This document shows positions 7,447 through 14,961 of a DNA stretch of 17,915 nt, in pieces (the first letter of the stretch is position 1; each line of letters begins with the position of its first letter). The notes below the pieces were generated by a model that saw only the letters and a list, made by a program, of their open reading frames with translations, was not told where the DNA came from and made no database searches. A program made the position numbers and the translations under genes. The DNA is from JAWPMV01 sp038527215. Its GTDB lineage: Bacteria; Bacteroidota; Bacteroidia; J057. The stretch spans positions 1 to 17,915 of the forward strand of contig JBCBGC010000158.1 in assembly GCA_038527215.1 (NCBI GenBank), written 5' to 3'.

Positions 7447-7815
7447 TTAGAGGAATTTGGCAGCGATGGTTTGGAATTTCTTCCCATCAAAGGGCTTGAG
7501 GATGTAATCATCCATGCCAGCCTGGCGAAACTCTGCAATTTTTTCGGGGATGGTATGCGCACTGAGGGCAACGATCGGTACTTGAGCACCATTCTGCTCA
7601 GCTCGAATCAAAGGAGTGGCTTCAAGACCATCCATGATCGGCATTTCAATATCCATCAAAATAAGATCGAAGCGTTGGTTTTTGATGATATCGACTGCCG
7701 ATTCTCCATTATCTACTGAGGTAACCTCATACCCTTCTTTACCAAGGATATGTTCTGCAATCAGCAAATTTACCTCATCATCTTCTACTACGAGAATCCG
7801 CTTGCCATTCAGCAT
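7447..7815 (-). CDS. Stand-alone CheY-like response-regulator receiver
   Basis: A 122-residue single-domain receiver with no output domain. All the phosphotransfer residues are present: acidic pocket E11/D12/D13, phosphoacceptor D55 in LILMDIEMPIMDGLEAT, S85 in VALSAHT, and K107 in YILKPF. The domain ends within fifteen residues of K107, so the gene is complete. The MDIEMPIMDG form is most like receivers attached to hybrid histidine kinases, so this one probably shuttles phosphate or works by protein contact rather than binding DNA. No kinase or phosphotransfer gene is in the window, so the partner is unknown. A well-spaced promoter lies just upstream, and no other gene is in the unit. Confidence 0.92.
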   Translation of the reverse strand: MLNGKRILVVEDDEVNLLIAEHILGKEGYEVTSVDNGESAVDIIKNQRFDLILMDIEMPIMDGLEATPLIRAEQNGAQVPIVALSAHTIPEKIAEFRQAGMDDYILKPFDGKKFQTIAAKFL

Positions 7816-7850
7816 ATTTCAGGAAGTGTATACATGTTTACCGATGGAAA

Positions 7851-7881
7851 GAAAATTAGTCCCTTTCCCTAGTTTATCAAA
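7851..7881 (-). promoter_or_regulatory. Putative promoter of the receiver gene
   Basis: On the minus strand TTTG (7881-7878), a 19-bp spacer, and TAATTTTC (7858-7851) match the Bacteroidota TTTG-N19-TAnnTTTG promoter with one mismatch, at the last base. Predicted transcription start is near 7845, about 30 bases before the ATG at 7815. Confidence 0.5.
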
Positions 7882-7989
7882 GGGGAAGTAAGATTGTAGC
7901 CAATTTGGAAGGCGTAATTATTCAGCCCCTGATCATGGTCCCCTTTCCAACGTCAAAAAGTGATCCTAATTATGATCCGCCAGCAATTC

Positions 7990-8023
7990 TTGCTAAGAAA
8001 CTCCAAATAATGTTCTAACTTTT
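7990..8023 (+). promoter_or_regulatory. Weak candidate promoter for panB
   Basis: TTG (7990-7992) and TAACTTTT (8016-8023) are separated by 23 bp, the long end of the accepted range, with one mismatch in the -7 box. The predicted leader would be about 50 bases. The site is a candidate only, in a 266-base gap that otherwise shows nothing clear. Confidence 0.3.
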
Positions 8024-8081
8024 GTCTAAGGTTTTACTCGAACCAAATAAGGACTACTATAAATAAAAGACTCAATCATCT

Positions 8082-8900
8082 ATGTCTACTGCGAAAAAGG
8101 ATGTGAAGCGCGTCACTACCCATGTTCTAAGGGCGATGAAGGAAAGAGGAGAAAAAATTTCTATGCTCACCGCTTATGACTTTTCTATGGGAGGAATCGT
8201 AGACGCTGCCGGTATAGATGTGATCCTGGTAGGAGACTCCGCCTCCAATGTGATTCACGGCCACGAAACCACCCTTCCCATTACCCTCGACCAAATGATC
8301 GATCACGCTAGCTCGGTGGTGAGAGCGGTCAAGCGAGCCCTGGTGGTGGTGGATTTACCTTTTGGGTATTACCAAGGTGACTCCAAAAATGCGCTAAAAA
8401 GTGCCATACAGATCATGAAATCCTCCGGTGCCCATGCCATCAAAATGGAAGGGGGAGAATTCATTGTCGATTCCGTTAAGCGGATTGTCAGTGCAGGCAT
8501 TCCGGTCATGGGACACCTTGGCCTCACACCTCAGCATATTTATAAATTCGGGACCTATACGGTACGGGCCAAAGAGGAAGAGGAAGCCCGACAACTGGTT
8601 TCCGATGCCAAAAAGCTGGAAAAGGCAGGCTGCTTTGCCATCGTCCTGGAAAAAATTCCCCGGGAGCTGGCGGCAGAAGTCAGCGGAAAAATCCAAGTGC
8701 CTACCATCGGCATCGGTGCGGGTGCAGGCTGTGATGGGCAAGTGCTGGTCACCCACGATATGCTGGGCATCAACAAAGAATTCAGTCCACGCTTTTTGCG
8801 ACGCTACGCGAATCTCTTTGATGTCATGAAAGAGGCAGTGGAAAACTACATTATTGATGTCAAAAATGGAGCGTTCCCCAGCGAATCAGAATCTTACTAA
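8082..8900 (+). CDS. panB: 3-methyl-2-oxobutanoate hydroxymethyltransferase
   Basis: PanB adds a hydroxymethyl group from methylene-tetrahydrofolate to 2-oxoisovalerate, making ketopantoate, the first committed step to pantothenate and CoA. The 272-residue protein is full length for this TIM-barrel family. Metal and substrate residues are in place: D52 in VGDSASNVIHGHETT, D91 in VVDLPFGYY, K121 and E123 in IKMEGG, and the catalytic-base position E190 in VLEKIP. MGHLGLTPQ (143-151) and PTIGIGAGAGCDGQVLV are family hallmarks. The start at 8082 gives a normal short lead before the ITMLTAYD-like strand (here ISMLTAYD). No panC or panD is adjacent. Its stop overlaps that of the convergent dehydrogenase by four bases. 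Confidence 0.96.
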   Translation: MSTAKKDVKRVTTHVLRAMKERGEKISMLTAYDFSMGGIVDAAGIDVILVGDSASNVIHGHETTLPITLDQMIDHASSVVRAVKRALVVVDLPFGYYQGDSKNALKSAIQIMKSSGAHAIKMEGGEFIVDSVKRIVSAGIPVMGHLGLTPQHIYKFGTYTVRAKEEEEARQLVSDAKKLEKAGCFAIVLEKIPRELAAEVSGKIQVPTIGIGAGAGCDGQVLVTHDMLGINKEFSPRFLRRYANLFDVMKEAVENYIIDVKNGAFPSESESY

Positions 8901-9850
8901 AGGCCGTTTACCACATTCACGGGCTTCCCTGTCTGCCAACTGCGTAGGTTCTCCGTAGCAATATCCATCAATCGCTGCCGGGTTTCCCTGGCTCCCCAGG
9001 CATTGTGGGGAGTGATATAGCAATTGGGTACATGCAAGAGCGGGTGGTCAGAATCAGCAGGCTCCTTGACCATCACATCCAGCCCTGCGGCCTCGATCTC
9101 TCCGGAGGTAAGGGCAGCGAGCAAGGCATCTTCATCTACCAGCGGTCCACGGGCGGTATTGATGAGCATGGCGGTGGGTTTCATTTGTCGGAGGCGGGCT
9201 TGATTGACAAACGCATGGTTTTCAGCCGTCAAAGGACAGTGGAGGCTCAAAAAGTCGCTTTTTTCAAACACTGTATCCAGGCTAACCATTTCTATGCCTG
9301 CCATCTCCCGTGGGGAGCGGTTGTGCGCAATGACCTGCATCCCAAAAGCCAGGCCTAAGGCAGCCGTTTTCTGACCGATATTTCCTAAACCAATGATGCC
9401 CAAGGTTTTTCCCAGCAATTCCTGCATGGGTTTTTGAGTATAAGTCCACTGCTTTTGCCTAGCCCATTCCCCATTTCGGGTGCCTTGCAGATGGAGACTC
9501 AGGCGATTGGCGTGGTTTAGGATCAGGGCAAAAGCGTGTTGAGCTACCGCTTCACTGCCATAAGCGGGGACATTGGTAACGGGAATGCCGCTATCTCTGG
9601 CCGCCTCCAGGTCTACCGTATTATAGCCCGTAGCGAGTACGCCGATGTAGCCCAGTTCGGGCAGGCTTTCAATCAAACTCCTGGGAATCGGCGCTTTATT
9701 GGTGAGGAGGGCCGTGGCTCCAGCCGCCCGGGCCGCAATTTCTGCTTCCGGACTTTGCTGAAAGACGGTGAGCTCCCCCATTTGGGCCATCTCTGTCCAG
9801 GCCAAATCCTTTCCTTGTATTGTGGCAGCATCCAGAATCACAATCTTCAT
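8897..9850 (-). CDS. NAD(P)-dependent D-2-hydroxyacid dehydrogenase (glycerate dehydrogenase-like)
   Basis: A 317-residue member of the D-isomer-specific 2-hydroxyacid dehydrogenase family, which interconverts 2-ketoacids and D-2-hydroxyacids. The Rossmann dinucleotide motif is GLGNIG (154-159). The catalytic trio is R234 (NTARGPLVDE), E263 (DVMVKEP) and H282 (ITPHNAWG). The substrate-binding loop ATGYNTVDLEAA (73-84) resembles glycerate dehydrogenase/hydroxypyruvate reductase, the likeliest role, but substrate cannot be fixed. A tryptophan follows the catalytic His loop (HNAW), close to the usual H-x-A-W/G/S. The ATG lies four bases after the permease stop, so the two are probably co-transcribed. 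The 3' end overlaps panB by four bases on the other strand, with no terminator between. Confidence 0.93.
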   Translation of the reverse strand: MKIVILDAATIQGKDLAWTEMAQMGELTVFQQSPEAEIAARAAGATALLTNKAPIPRSLIESLPELGYIGVLATGYNTVDLEAARDSGIPVTNVPAYGSEAVAQHAFALILNHANRLSLHLQGTRNGEWARQKQWTYTQKPMQELLGKTLGIIGLGNIGQKTAALGLAFGMQVIAHNRSPREMAGIEMVSLDTVFEKSDFLSLHCPLTAENHAFVNQARLRQMKPTAMLINTARGPLVDEDALLAALTSGEIEAAGLDVMVKEPADSDHPLLHVPNCYITPHNAWGARETRQRLMDIATENLRSWQTGKPVNVVNGL

Positions 9851-9854
9851 GAGA

Positions 9855-10901
9855 TCAGCTTGAAAGTTTTATGCGGGGATCCAGTACCCGGTACAACCAA
9901 TCGGTGAGAATGCTCACCAGGACAAACACCAGTCCGATCAGCAAGACACAGCCCATCACCACCGGTAGGTCCCGGTTGGTCAGGGAATCGATGAGCAGCT
10001 TGCCGATCCCTTGCCAATTAAAAATATACTCGATGAAAAAAGCCCCAGCCAGCAGAGAAGCCAGCCAGCCGGTAACGGAAGTCAGAACGGGGTTGAGGGC
10101 GTTGCGGAGCGCATGCCGCAGGGTAACCCAGAGAGGTGCCAAGCCTTTAGCCCGGGCCGTCCTAACGTAGTCAGACATCATCACTTCGATCATACTGGAA
10201 CGGGTTAGCTGGATAAAAACCGCCAAAGGGCGGATGCCGAGGGCCAGTGCAGGTAAAAAAAGGTTTTTCAAAACCAGTCTCCTTCCTGGACTAAAAATCT
10301 CTTCTTCGAACATATAGCCGCTGACATTAAGCCCCGTAAAGGCTCGCCATTTCACCGCGAATAACCAGGCGATCAGCACCCCGATGAAAAAGGAGGGAGC
10401 AGAAATGCCCAGCACGGAAAAAGAGAGAATGCTCCGGTCTATCCAGGTTTCCCTTTTCAGTGCGGCAATGACTCCGAGAAAAATCCCCAGAAAGGCAGCA
10501 AAAGAAATGGCCGTCAAGGCCAGGATCAGGGTTCCCTCGAGCCGGGACCCAATCATTTCTCTGACCGGTAAATCGTATTTATAAGAATTCCCCAGATCTG
10601 GCCCTTTCAAGGCAAAGGTGAGGCTATCTCCCTTGATCAAGGGAATATGCGGTAGCGACTGAGCGGTTTGCGGATCGACCGTGCCTAGCGGAGAAAGGCC
10701 ATTGAGATAGGAAGCATACTGCACGATTAAAGGCCGGTCAAGTTTATACTTCCTTCGCATGGCTTCCACCTCTTCCTCCCCGGCTTTGTCATCAATCAGG
10801 TATTGCACCGGATCACCCAGGGTATAGAAAATCAAGAAAAGGACGGTTACGATGCCCCAGACGACCAATATGCCTTGTCCGATCCGCTTGATTAAAAACA
10901 T
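9855..10901 (-). CDS. OppB/DppB-type ABC transporter permease, orphan
   Basis: A 348-residue inner-membrane permease of the peptide/nickel (Opp/Dpp) importer family. The first span is near 8-28. A long outside loop (about 30-115) contains the family-typical KLDRPLIVQYASYLNGL and PDLGNSY-like segments. Five more spans follow, with the ATPase-contacting EAA loop DYVRTARAKGLAPLWVTLRH at 244-263. The start at 10901 (MFLIKRIGQG) is preferred to the in-frame site at 10934 because the family begins right at this basic segment before the first span. No partner permease (OppC), ATPase or binding protein is in the window, so those subunits must be elsewhere if it works. Substrate is unknown. The dehydrogenase follows four bases later. 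Confidence 0.92.
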   Translation of the reverse strand: MFLIKRIGQGILVVWGIVTVLFLIFYTLGDPVQYLIDDKAGEEEVEAMRRKYKLDRPLIVQYASYLNGLSPLGTVDPQTAQSLPHIPLIKGDSLTFALKGPDLGNSYKYDLPVREMIGSRLEGTLILALTAISFAAFLGIFLGVIAALKRETWIDRSILSFSVLGISAPSFFIGVLIAWLFAVKWRAFTGLNVSGYMFEEEIFSPGRRLVLKNLFLPALALGIRPLAVFIQLTRSSMIEVMMSDYVRTARAKGLAPLWVTLRHALRNALNPVLTSVTGWLASLLAGAFFIEYIFNWQGIGKLLIDSLTNRDLPVVMGCVLLIGLVFVLVSILTDWLYRVLDPRIKLSS

Positions 10902-11096
10902 CTTTTGCGCTTGGGTTGAGAAAAGTATGACCAACTATCAGGAGGCCTTTTTTCCTATCAGCCTATTTCCTGTTCCCTAATATGCTTTTCTTACCATGAT
11001 TCCCAAGCTCTTATTTTTTTCTGGCTAGACAAAATGAGAATGGGAAGAAGGTGCTTTTCGGGACAAAATACCTTCAGAAATCCTTTCGGGAATTGC

Positions 11097-11104
11097 TATC
11101 TTTG
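11097..11104 (+). promoter_or_regulatory. Putative -7 box for the mutase gene
   Basis: TATCTTTG is a perfect match to TAnnTTTG and lies 26 bases before the mutase ATG, putting the transcript start near 11110. The -33 region has only TTC (11073-11075, 21-bp spacer), so this half is weak. Confidence 0.45.
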
Positions 11105-11130
11105 TATGTTGAACATAGCCCCCGGAATCC

Positions 11131-13257
11131 ATGAGACCAGATTTTCAAAACATTCCTTTCCGGCCCACCTCGACTTCCCGGGCCCAAAAACCCCAGCAAG
11201 CTCCCTGGCTCAGTCCGGAAGGGATCGATATCGAGGGGCTATACACCCAGCAAGACATAGGTGGACTAGGCCATCTCGATTTTGGTGCGGGTGCGCCTCC
11301 TTTCCTGCGCGGCCCCTACGCCAGCATGTATGCTATCCGCCCCTGGACCATTCGCCAATATGCAGGTTTTTCTACAGCGGAGGCTTCCAACGCATTTTAC
11401 AGGAGAAATCTAGCAGCTGGACAAAAGGGGCTTTCGGTAGCTTTTGACTTGGCTACCCATCGAGGCTATGATTCTGACCATCCCAGAGTAGAAGGGGATG
11501 TGGGAAAAGCTGGAGTGGCCATTGACACGGTAGAGGATATGAAGATCCTTTTTGACCGTATCCCGCTCGATCAGATGTCGGTTTCCATGACCATGAATGG
11601 CGCCGTCATCCCGATCATGGCTTTTTATATCGTAGCAGCGGAAGAACAGGGCGTCAAACCAGCACAACTGAGCGGAACCATTCAGAATGACATTCTCAAG
11701 GAATTCATGGTTCGCAATACCTATATCTATCCGCCTGCTCCTTCCATGAAGCTGATCGGAGATATTTTTGCCTACACCTCCCAATACATGCCCCGCTTTA
11801 ATTCTATTTCAATTAGTGGGTATCATATGCAGGAGGCAGGGGCTACCGCCGACCTGGAATTGGCTTATACCCTGGCCGATGGGTTGGAATATTTGCGTAC
11901 CGGGACGGCTGCAGGATTGGACATCGATGCTTTTGCCCCTCGCCTTTCTTTCTTTTGGGCGATCGGCATGAATTTCTTCATGGAAATCGCCAAGATGCGG
12001 GCTGGCCGCATGCTCTGGGCTAAGCTGGTCAAACAGTTTAACCCCCAGAATCCAAAGTCCATGTCCTTGCGTACCCATTGCCAGACTTCCGGTTGGAGCC
12101 TGACGGAACAGGACCCGATGAACAATGTGGCCCGCACCTGTATTGAAGCCCTGGCTGCGGCCTTTGGCCACACCCAGTCACTCCATACCAATTCCTTTGA
12201 TGAGGCGATTGCCTTGCCTACAGATTTTTCGGCCCGGATCGCCCGCAACACTCAGCTTTATCTACAAGCGGAAACCGGCATTACCCATGCGGTCGATCCA
12301 TGGGGGGGTTCCTATTATGTAGAAAAACTCACTCATGAGCTGATGACGAAAGCCTGGAGCCTGATTCAGGAGGTGGAAGCCCATGGTGGCATGGCCAAGG
12401 CCATTGAAGCCGGGATTCCCAAGATGCGGATTGAGGAAGCTGCTACCCGAAAGCAGGCCCGGATTGACCAGGGAGAAGATGTCATCGTAGGCGTGAACAG
12501 ATTTAAGACCTCAGCCAAAGCGAATTTTGATATCCTGGAGGTAGATAATACGGCCGTCCGGGAGGCCCAAATTCAGCGACTAAACCAGGTAAGGCAAACC
12601 AGAGATCAGGGCGCCTTTACCGCCAGCATCCAAGCCCTTAAAGAAGCGGCAACCAGCGGAGCAGGTAATTTGCTGGCCCTGGCTGTGGAAGCCGCTCGGG
12701 CCCGGGCCAGCCTGGGAGAAATCTCCGATGCCTTGGAATCGTCATTTGGTCGCTATCAACCGCCTATTCATGCGATTAGCGGGGTTTATGCGCAGGAATC
12801 TATGGAAAACGATCAGTTCAAAGTGGTGCAGGAGCTCTGTGAAGCTTTTGAAAAAATGGACGGGCGCCGTCCCCGGATTCTCGTGGCCAAAATGGGCCAG
12901 GACGGACACGATCGTGGCGCCAAGGTCATTGCGACCAGTTTTGCCGACCTGGGTTTTGACGTAGACATAGGCCCGCTGTTCCAGGTGCCTGCAGAGGTTG
13001 CCAGGCAAGCGGTAGAAAACGATGTCCATCTGGTAGGGGTTTCCAGCCTGGCTGCCGGACACAAAACCCTGGTACCTCAACTCATAGCAGAACTGACCAA
13101 ACTTGGGCGGGAGGATATCATGGTGGTAGCAGGCGGGGTCATTCCTCAGCAGGATTATGATTTTTTGTATAAAGCCGGCGTTGCTGGGGTTTTTGGCCCG
13201 GGCACGGTGATTCCAGAGGCAGCGAAAGAAGTACTCGAAAAATTGATGGCCGAATAG
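11131..13257 (+). CDS. mutB: Methylmalonyl-CoA mutase, large (catalytic) subunit
   Basis: This adenosylcobalamin enzyme interconverts (R)-methylmalonyl-CoA and succinyl-CoA, linking propionate or odd-chain breakdown to the TCA cycle. At 708 residues it has both the TIM-barrel substrate domain and the C-terminal B12 domain. Specificity residues for methylmalonyl-CoA are seen: RPWTIRQYAGFSTA from R70 (T73, R75, Y77, matching the Thr/Arg/Tyr contacts at 85/87/89 of the Propionibacterium enzyme) and R195 in VRNTYIYPP. The Y231-H232 pair corresponds to its catalytic Tyr/His. The cobalamin motif DGHDRG has the axial ligand H593, followed by SSL (638-640). The isobutyryl-CoA mutase pattern (Phe/Gln at the Tyr/Arg sites) is not present. 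No small subunit (mutA), epimerase or meaB chaperone is adjacent; mutA often sits directly upstream in other species. Confidence 0.95.
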   Translation: MRPDFQNIPFRPTSTSRAQKPQQAPWLSPEGIDIEGLYTQQDIGGLGHLDFGAGAPPFLRGPYASMYAIRPWTIRQYAGFSTAEASNAFYRRNLAAGQKGLSVAFDLATHRGYDSDHPRVEGDVGKAGVAIDTVEDMKILFDRIPLDQMSVSMTMNGAVIPIMAFYIVAAEEQGVKPAQLSGTIQNDILKEFMVRNTYIYPPAPSMKLIGDIFAYTSQYMPRFNSISISGYHMQEAGATADLELAYTLADGLEYLRTGTAAGLDIDAFAPRLSFFWAIGMNFFMEIAKMRAGRMLWAKLVKQFNPQNPKSMSLRTHCQTSGWSLTEQDPMNNVARTCIEALAAAFGHTQSLHTNSFDEAIALPTDFSARIARNTQLYLQAETGITHAVDPWGGSYYVEKLTHELMTKAWSLIQEVEAHGGMAKAIEAGIPKMRIEEAATRKQARIDQGEDVIVGVNRFKTSAKANFDILEVDNTAVREAQIQRLNQVRQTRDQGAFTASIQALKEAATSGAGNLLALAVEAARARASLGEISDALESSFGRYQPPIHAISGVYAQESMENDQFKVVQELCEAFEKMDGRRPRILVAKMGQDGHDRGAKVIATSFADLGFDVDIGPLFQVPAEVARQAVENDVHLVGVSSLAAGHKTLVPQLIAELTKLGREDIMVVAGGVIPQQDYDFLYKAGVAGVFGPGTVIPEAAKEVLEKLMAE

Positions 13258-13262
13258 GGCTA

Positions 13263-13294
13263 TTTGCCCCTCCGGAAGAAAAAGACTAGTTTTA
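13263..13294 (+). promoter_or_regulatory. Putative promoter of the Rpn-family gene
   Basis: TTTG (13263-13266), a 20-bp spacer and TAGTTTTA (13287-13294) match the Bacteroidota promoter form with one mismatch, at the final base of the -7 box. The site lies just after the mutase stop and predicts a 5' leader of about 40 bases before the ATG at 13342, suggesting independent expression. Confidence 0.45.
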
Positions 13295-13341
13295 GAACTC
13301 TCCAGCTAACATGTCGTGCACCTCCATGGAATTATTTGCGT

Positions 13342-14247
13342 ATGTCCGCAACCAATCCCCATGATAGCCTGTTTAAGAGCACCTTTCAGCAGTTGGAAAT
13401 CGCCAGGACTTATCTGCAGCATTTTCTCCCCCCGGAATTGGTTGCAGCCCTTGATCTGAGTCAGCTAAGCCTGGATCCTGATAGTTACATTTCACCTGAG
13501 CTGGAGGCATACTATTCTGACATTGTCTATCGATGTAAGGCGGCCGATGCGCCTTTGACCCTGGCATTATTATTTGAGCACAAGTCTTATCCGGAACGCT
13601 TTCCTCATATTCAGCTCCTCCGCTATATGCTGGGAATATGGGATCGACAGCTCAATAATAAGGAACCCCTCTCCCTGGTGGTGCCTATGATTGTCTATCA
13701 CGGCAAAAAGAATTGGCAAAAGAAGCCCTTTGAGACTTACTTCCCAGGGCTACCAGAAGTGTTAAGGCCTTTTTTACCAGCCTTTGATTACCAACTGACA
13801 GATTTATCTACCTGGAGCGACGAAGCCCTATTTGAGGTAGAGGCAGGCCTACTGGCCAAGACCTTTTTTCTCTTCAAGCATTACCAGGAAGAACGTTTTC
13901 TAATGGCTTCCTTAGGCAGGGTATTTAAAGACCTGGATACCTATATGGTTGACGAAAAAAGTAAAAACCTGATTACCTCTTTTGTTGTATATTTATGGAA
14001 GACGAGTAGTTTTTCACCTGAACAAATTCGGAAGATTATGGAACAATTACCCCCTAAAACCAAAGAGATAGGCCAAACTACTTATGATTGGATTCGAGAA
14101 GGAGGAAAGGAAGAAGGTGCTTTGGAAAAAGAAATCCAAATCATTATGAATTCCCTCAAGATGGGTATGCCCATAAAACAAATTGCAGAGATTACGGGTC
14201 TTTCCGTGGAACAGCTTAAGGCCCGTATTGAAAAATATAGCTTGTAA
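13342..14247 (+). CDS. Rpn/YhgA-like PD-(D/E)XK nuclease family protein
   Basis: A 301-residue protein of the Rpn (recombination-promoting nuclease, formerly putative transposase YhgA-like) family. The N-terminus (NPHDSLFKSTFQQLEIARTY, then LQHFLPPEL) is the family signature. The nuclease core is D60 (YYSDIVYRCK) and the E79-x-K81 pair (LLFEHKSYP), then Q91LLRYM. These residues fit an intact PD-(D/E)XK site. The C-terminal third has an alpha-helical tail ending in a repeat-like GMPIKQIAEITGLSVEQLKA, the helix-turn-helix-like end seen in many members. The ATG at 13342 is chosen because the upstream frame (from a TTG at 13264) adds unrelated residues. In E. coli, Rpn proteins raise recA-independent recombination and RpnA cuts DNA; a phage-defence role has been proposed for some. 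Function here is inferred. The family is prone to copy-number growth and transfer. Confidence 0.88.
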   Translation: MSATNPHDSLFKSTFQQLEIARTYLQHFLPPELVAALDLSQLSLDPDSYISPELEAYYSDIVYRCKAADAPLTLALLFEHKSYPERFPHIQLLRYMLGIWDRQLNNKEPLSLVVPMIVYHGKKNWQKKPFETYFPGLPEVLRPFLPAFDYQLTDLSTWSDEALFEVEAGLLAKTFFLFKHYQEERFLMASLGRVFKDLDTYMVDEKSKNLITSFVVYLWKTSSFSPEQIRKIMEQLPPKTKEIGQTTYDWIREGGKEEGALEKEIQIIMNSLKMGMPIKQIAEITGLSVEQLKARIEKYSL

Positions 14248-14337
14248 TAGTAGCACACCTTGATCATGGGGGAATTCAAGGATCATTTTGATGCGCAAAG
14301 AAACCCTTTAGCTGCGTATCCAGGAATATAATCTCCC

Positions 14338-14853
14338 TTAGCCCGGCCATTTTCCCCACATCGCATACATATCCCCATTCCCATATCTTGACGGCATTCT
14401 CCCCAACTCTTTTACCTCCGTCAATCCCACCTGACCAGCCAACAACCTAAATTCCTCCGAAGAAAGGGGATAAGGAACCCAAGGGCTCCTGCGAGCTCTA
14501 TCATACTCGATCAACATGAATTGTCCTCCTGGATGGAGATAAGTGCTTATTTCGGACAAAAAGCCCTTTTGGTCCGCTACATAGTGAAGGGCATTGGCCA
14601 TGAGGATACCATCCAAAAGGGGAAGCGACATGGGCTGCATAAAGTCCTGCCGCAAAACCTTCATCTCGGCCTGTCCGGGTTCTGCTACCAGCCGGCCTGG
14701 CTTTTTATCAACAGCCCAAACCACCCCTTCAGGACCTAGCAATTCCGCCAGGGCCATCGAAAAACGTCCCGCTCCAGCGCCCAGATCAGCCCAGCTTTGC
14801 CCCGGGCTCAAAGGGGCAGCCTGAATAAGAGCCACAGCTTCCTGATGTGTCAT
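14338..14853 (-). CDS. Class I SAM-dependent methyltransferase, small
   Basis: A 171-residue Rossmann-fold methyltransferase. Motif I is WADLGAGAGRFSMALAELLG (21-40). The acidic residue at the end of strand 2 is D49 (WAVDKKP), and D70 (RQDF) and the post-motif ILMANALHYV follow at 83-92. The ALHYVADQKGFLSEISTYLH segment and LHPGGQFMLIEYD (106-118) are typical of the ubiE/UbiG-like methyltransferase-11 class. The protein is short because the usual C-terminal extension is missing, but the SAM core is complete. The substrate cannot be inferred. It is convergent with the Rpn gene, with 90 bases between, and I saw no strong promoter. Confidence 0.85.
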   Translation of the reverse strand: MTHQEAVALIQAAPLSPGQSWADLGAGAGRFSMALAELLGPEGVVWAVDKKPGRLVAEPGQAEMKVLRQDFMQPMSLPLLDGILMANALHYVADQKGFLSEISTYLHPGGQFMLIEYDRARRSPWVPYPLSSEEFRLLAGQVGLTEVKELGRMPSRYGNGDMYAMWGKWPG

Positions 14854-14902
14854 AGATATAATTCTGCTGGGCCTATTCTACGGAAACTTCCTGTCTTTTT
14901 AT

Positions 14903-14943
14903 AAAAGAAGTCCCCTGAAAAACCATGTTCTCAGGGGACTTCT
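14903..14943 (-). terminator. Intrinsic terminator of the PKD-repeat gene
   Basis: AGAAGTCCCCTGA (14906-14918) and TCAGGGGACTTCT (14931-14943) pair perfectly over 13 bp with a 12-base loop. On the minus strand the stem is followed by TTTTATAAAAAG. It starts 19 bases past the stop of the PKD-repeat gene and separates it from the methyltransferase. Confidence 0.8.
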
Positions 14944-14961
14944 GCTTGCGGTGAGACTTTG

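Noticed and set aside
10920..10927. TACTTTTC (minus) as a permease promoter
   Set aside because: No TTG at suitable spacing upstream and the box ends only 19 bases before the ATG.
183..13257. A combined CoA system linking coaBC, panB and the mutase
   Set aside because: The genes lie in separate transcription units on both strands with unrelated genes between; closeness may be chance.
13264..13341. Extended start of the Rpn gene from a TTG at 13264
   Set aside because: The extra residues are basic and unrelated to the family, and they overlap the probable promoter; the ATG at 13342 fits the family's start.
14258..14281. CCTTGA/TCAAGG hairpin after the Rpn gene as a terminator
   Set aside because: Only 6 bp with a 12-base loop and no clean T run; too weak to call.
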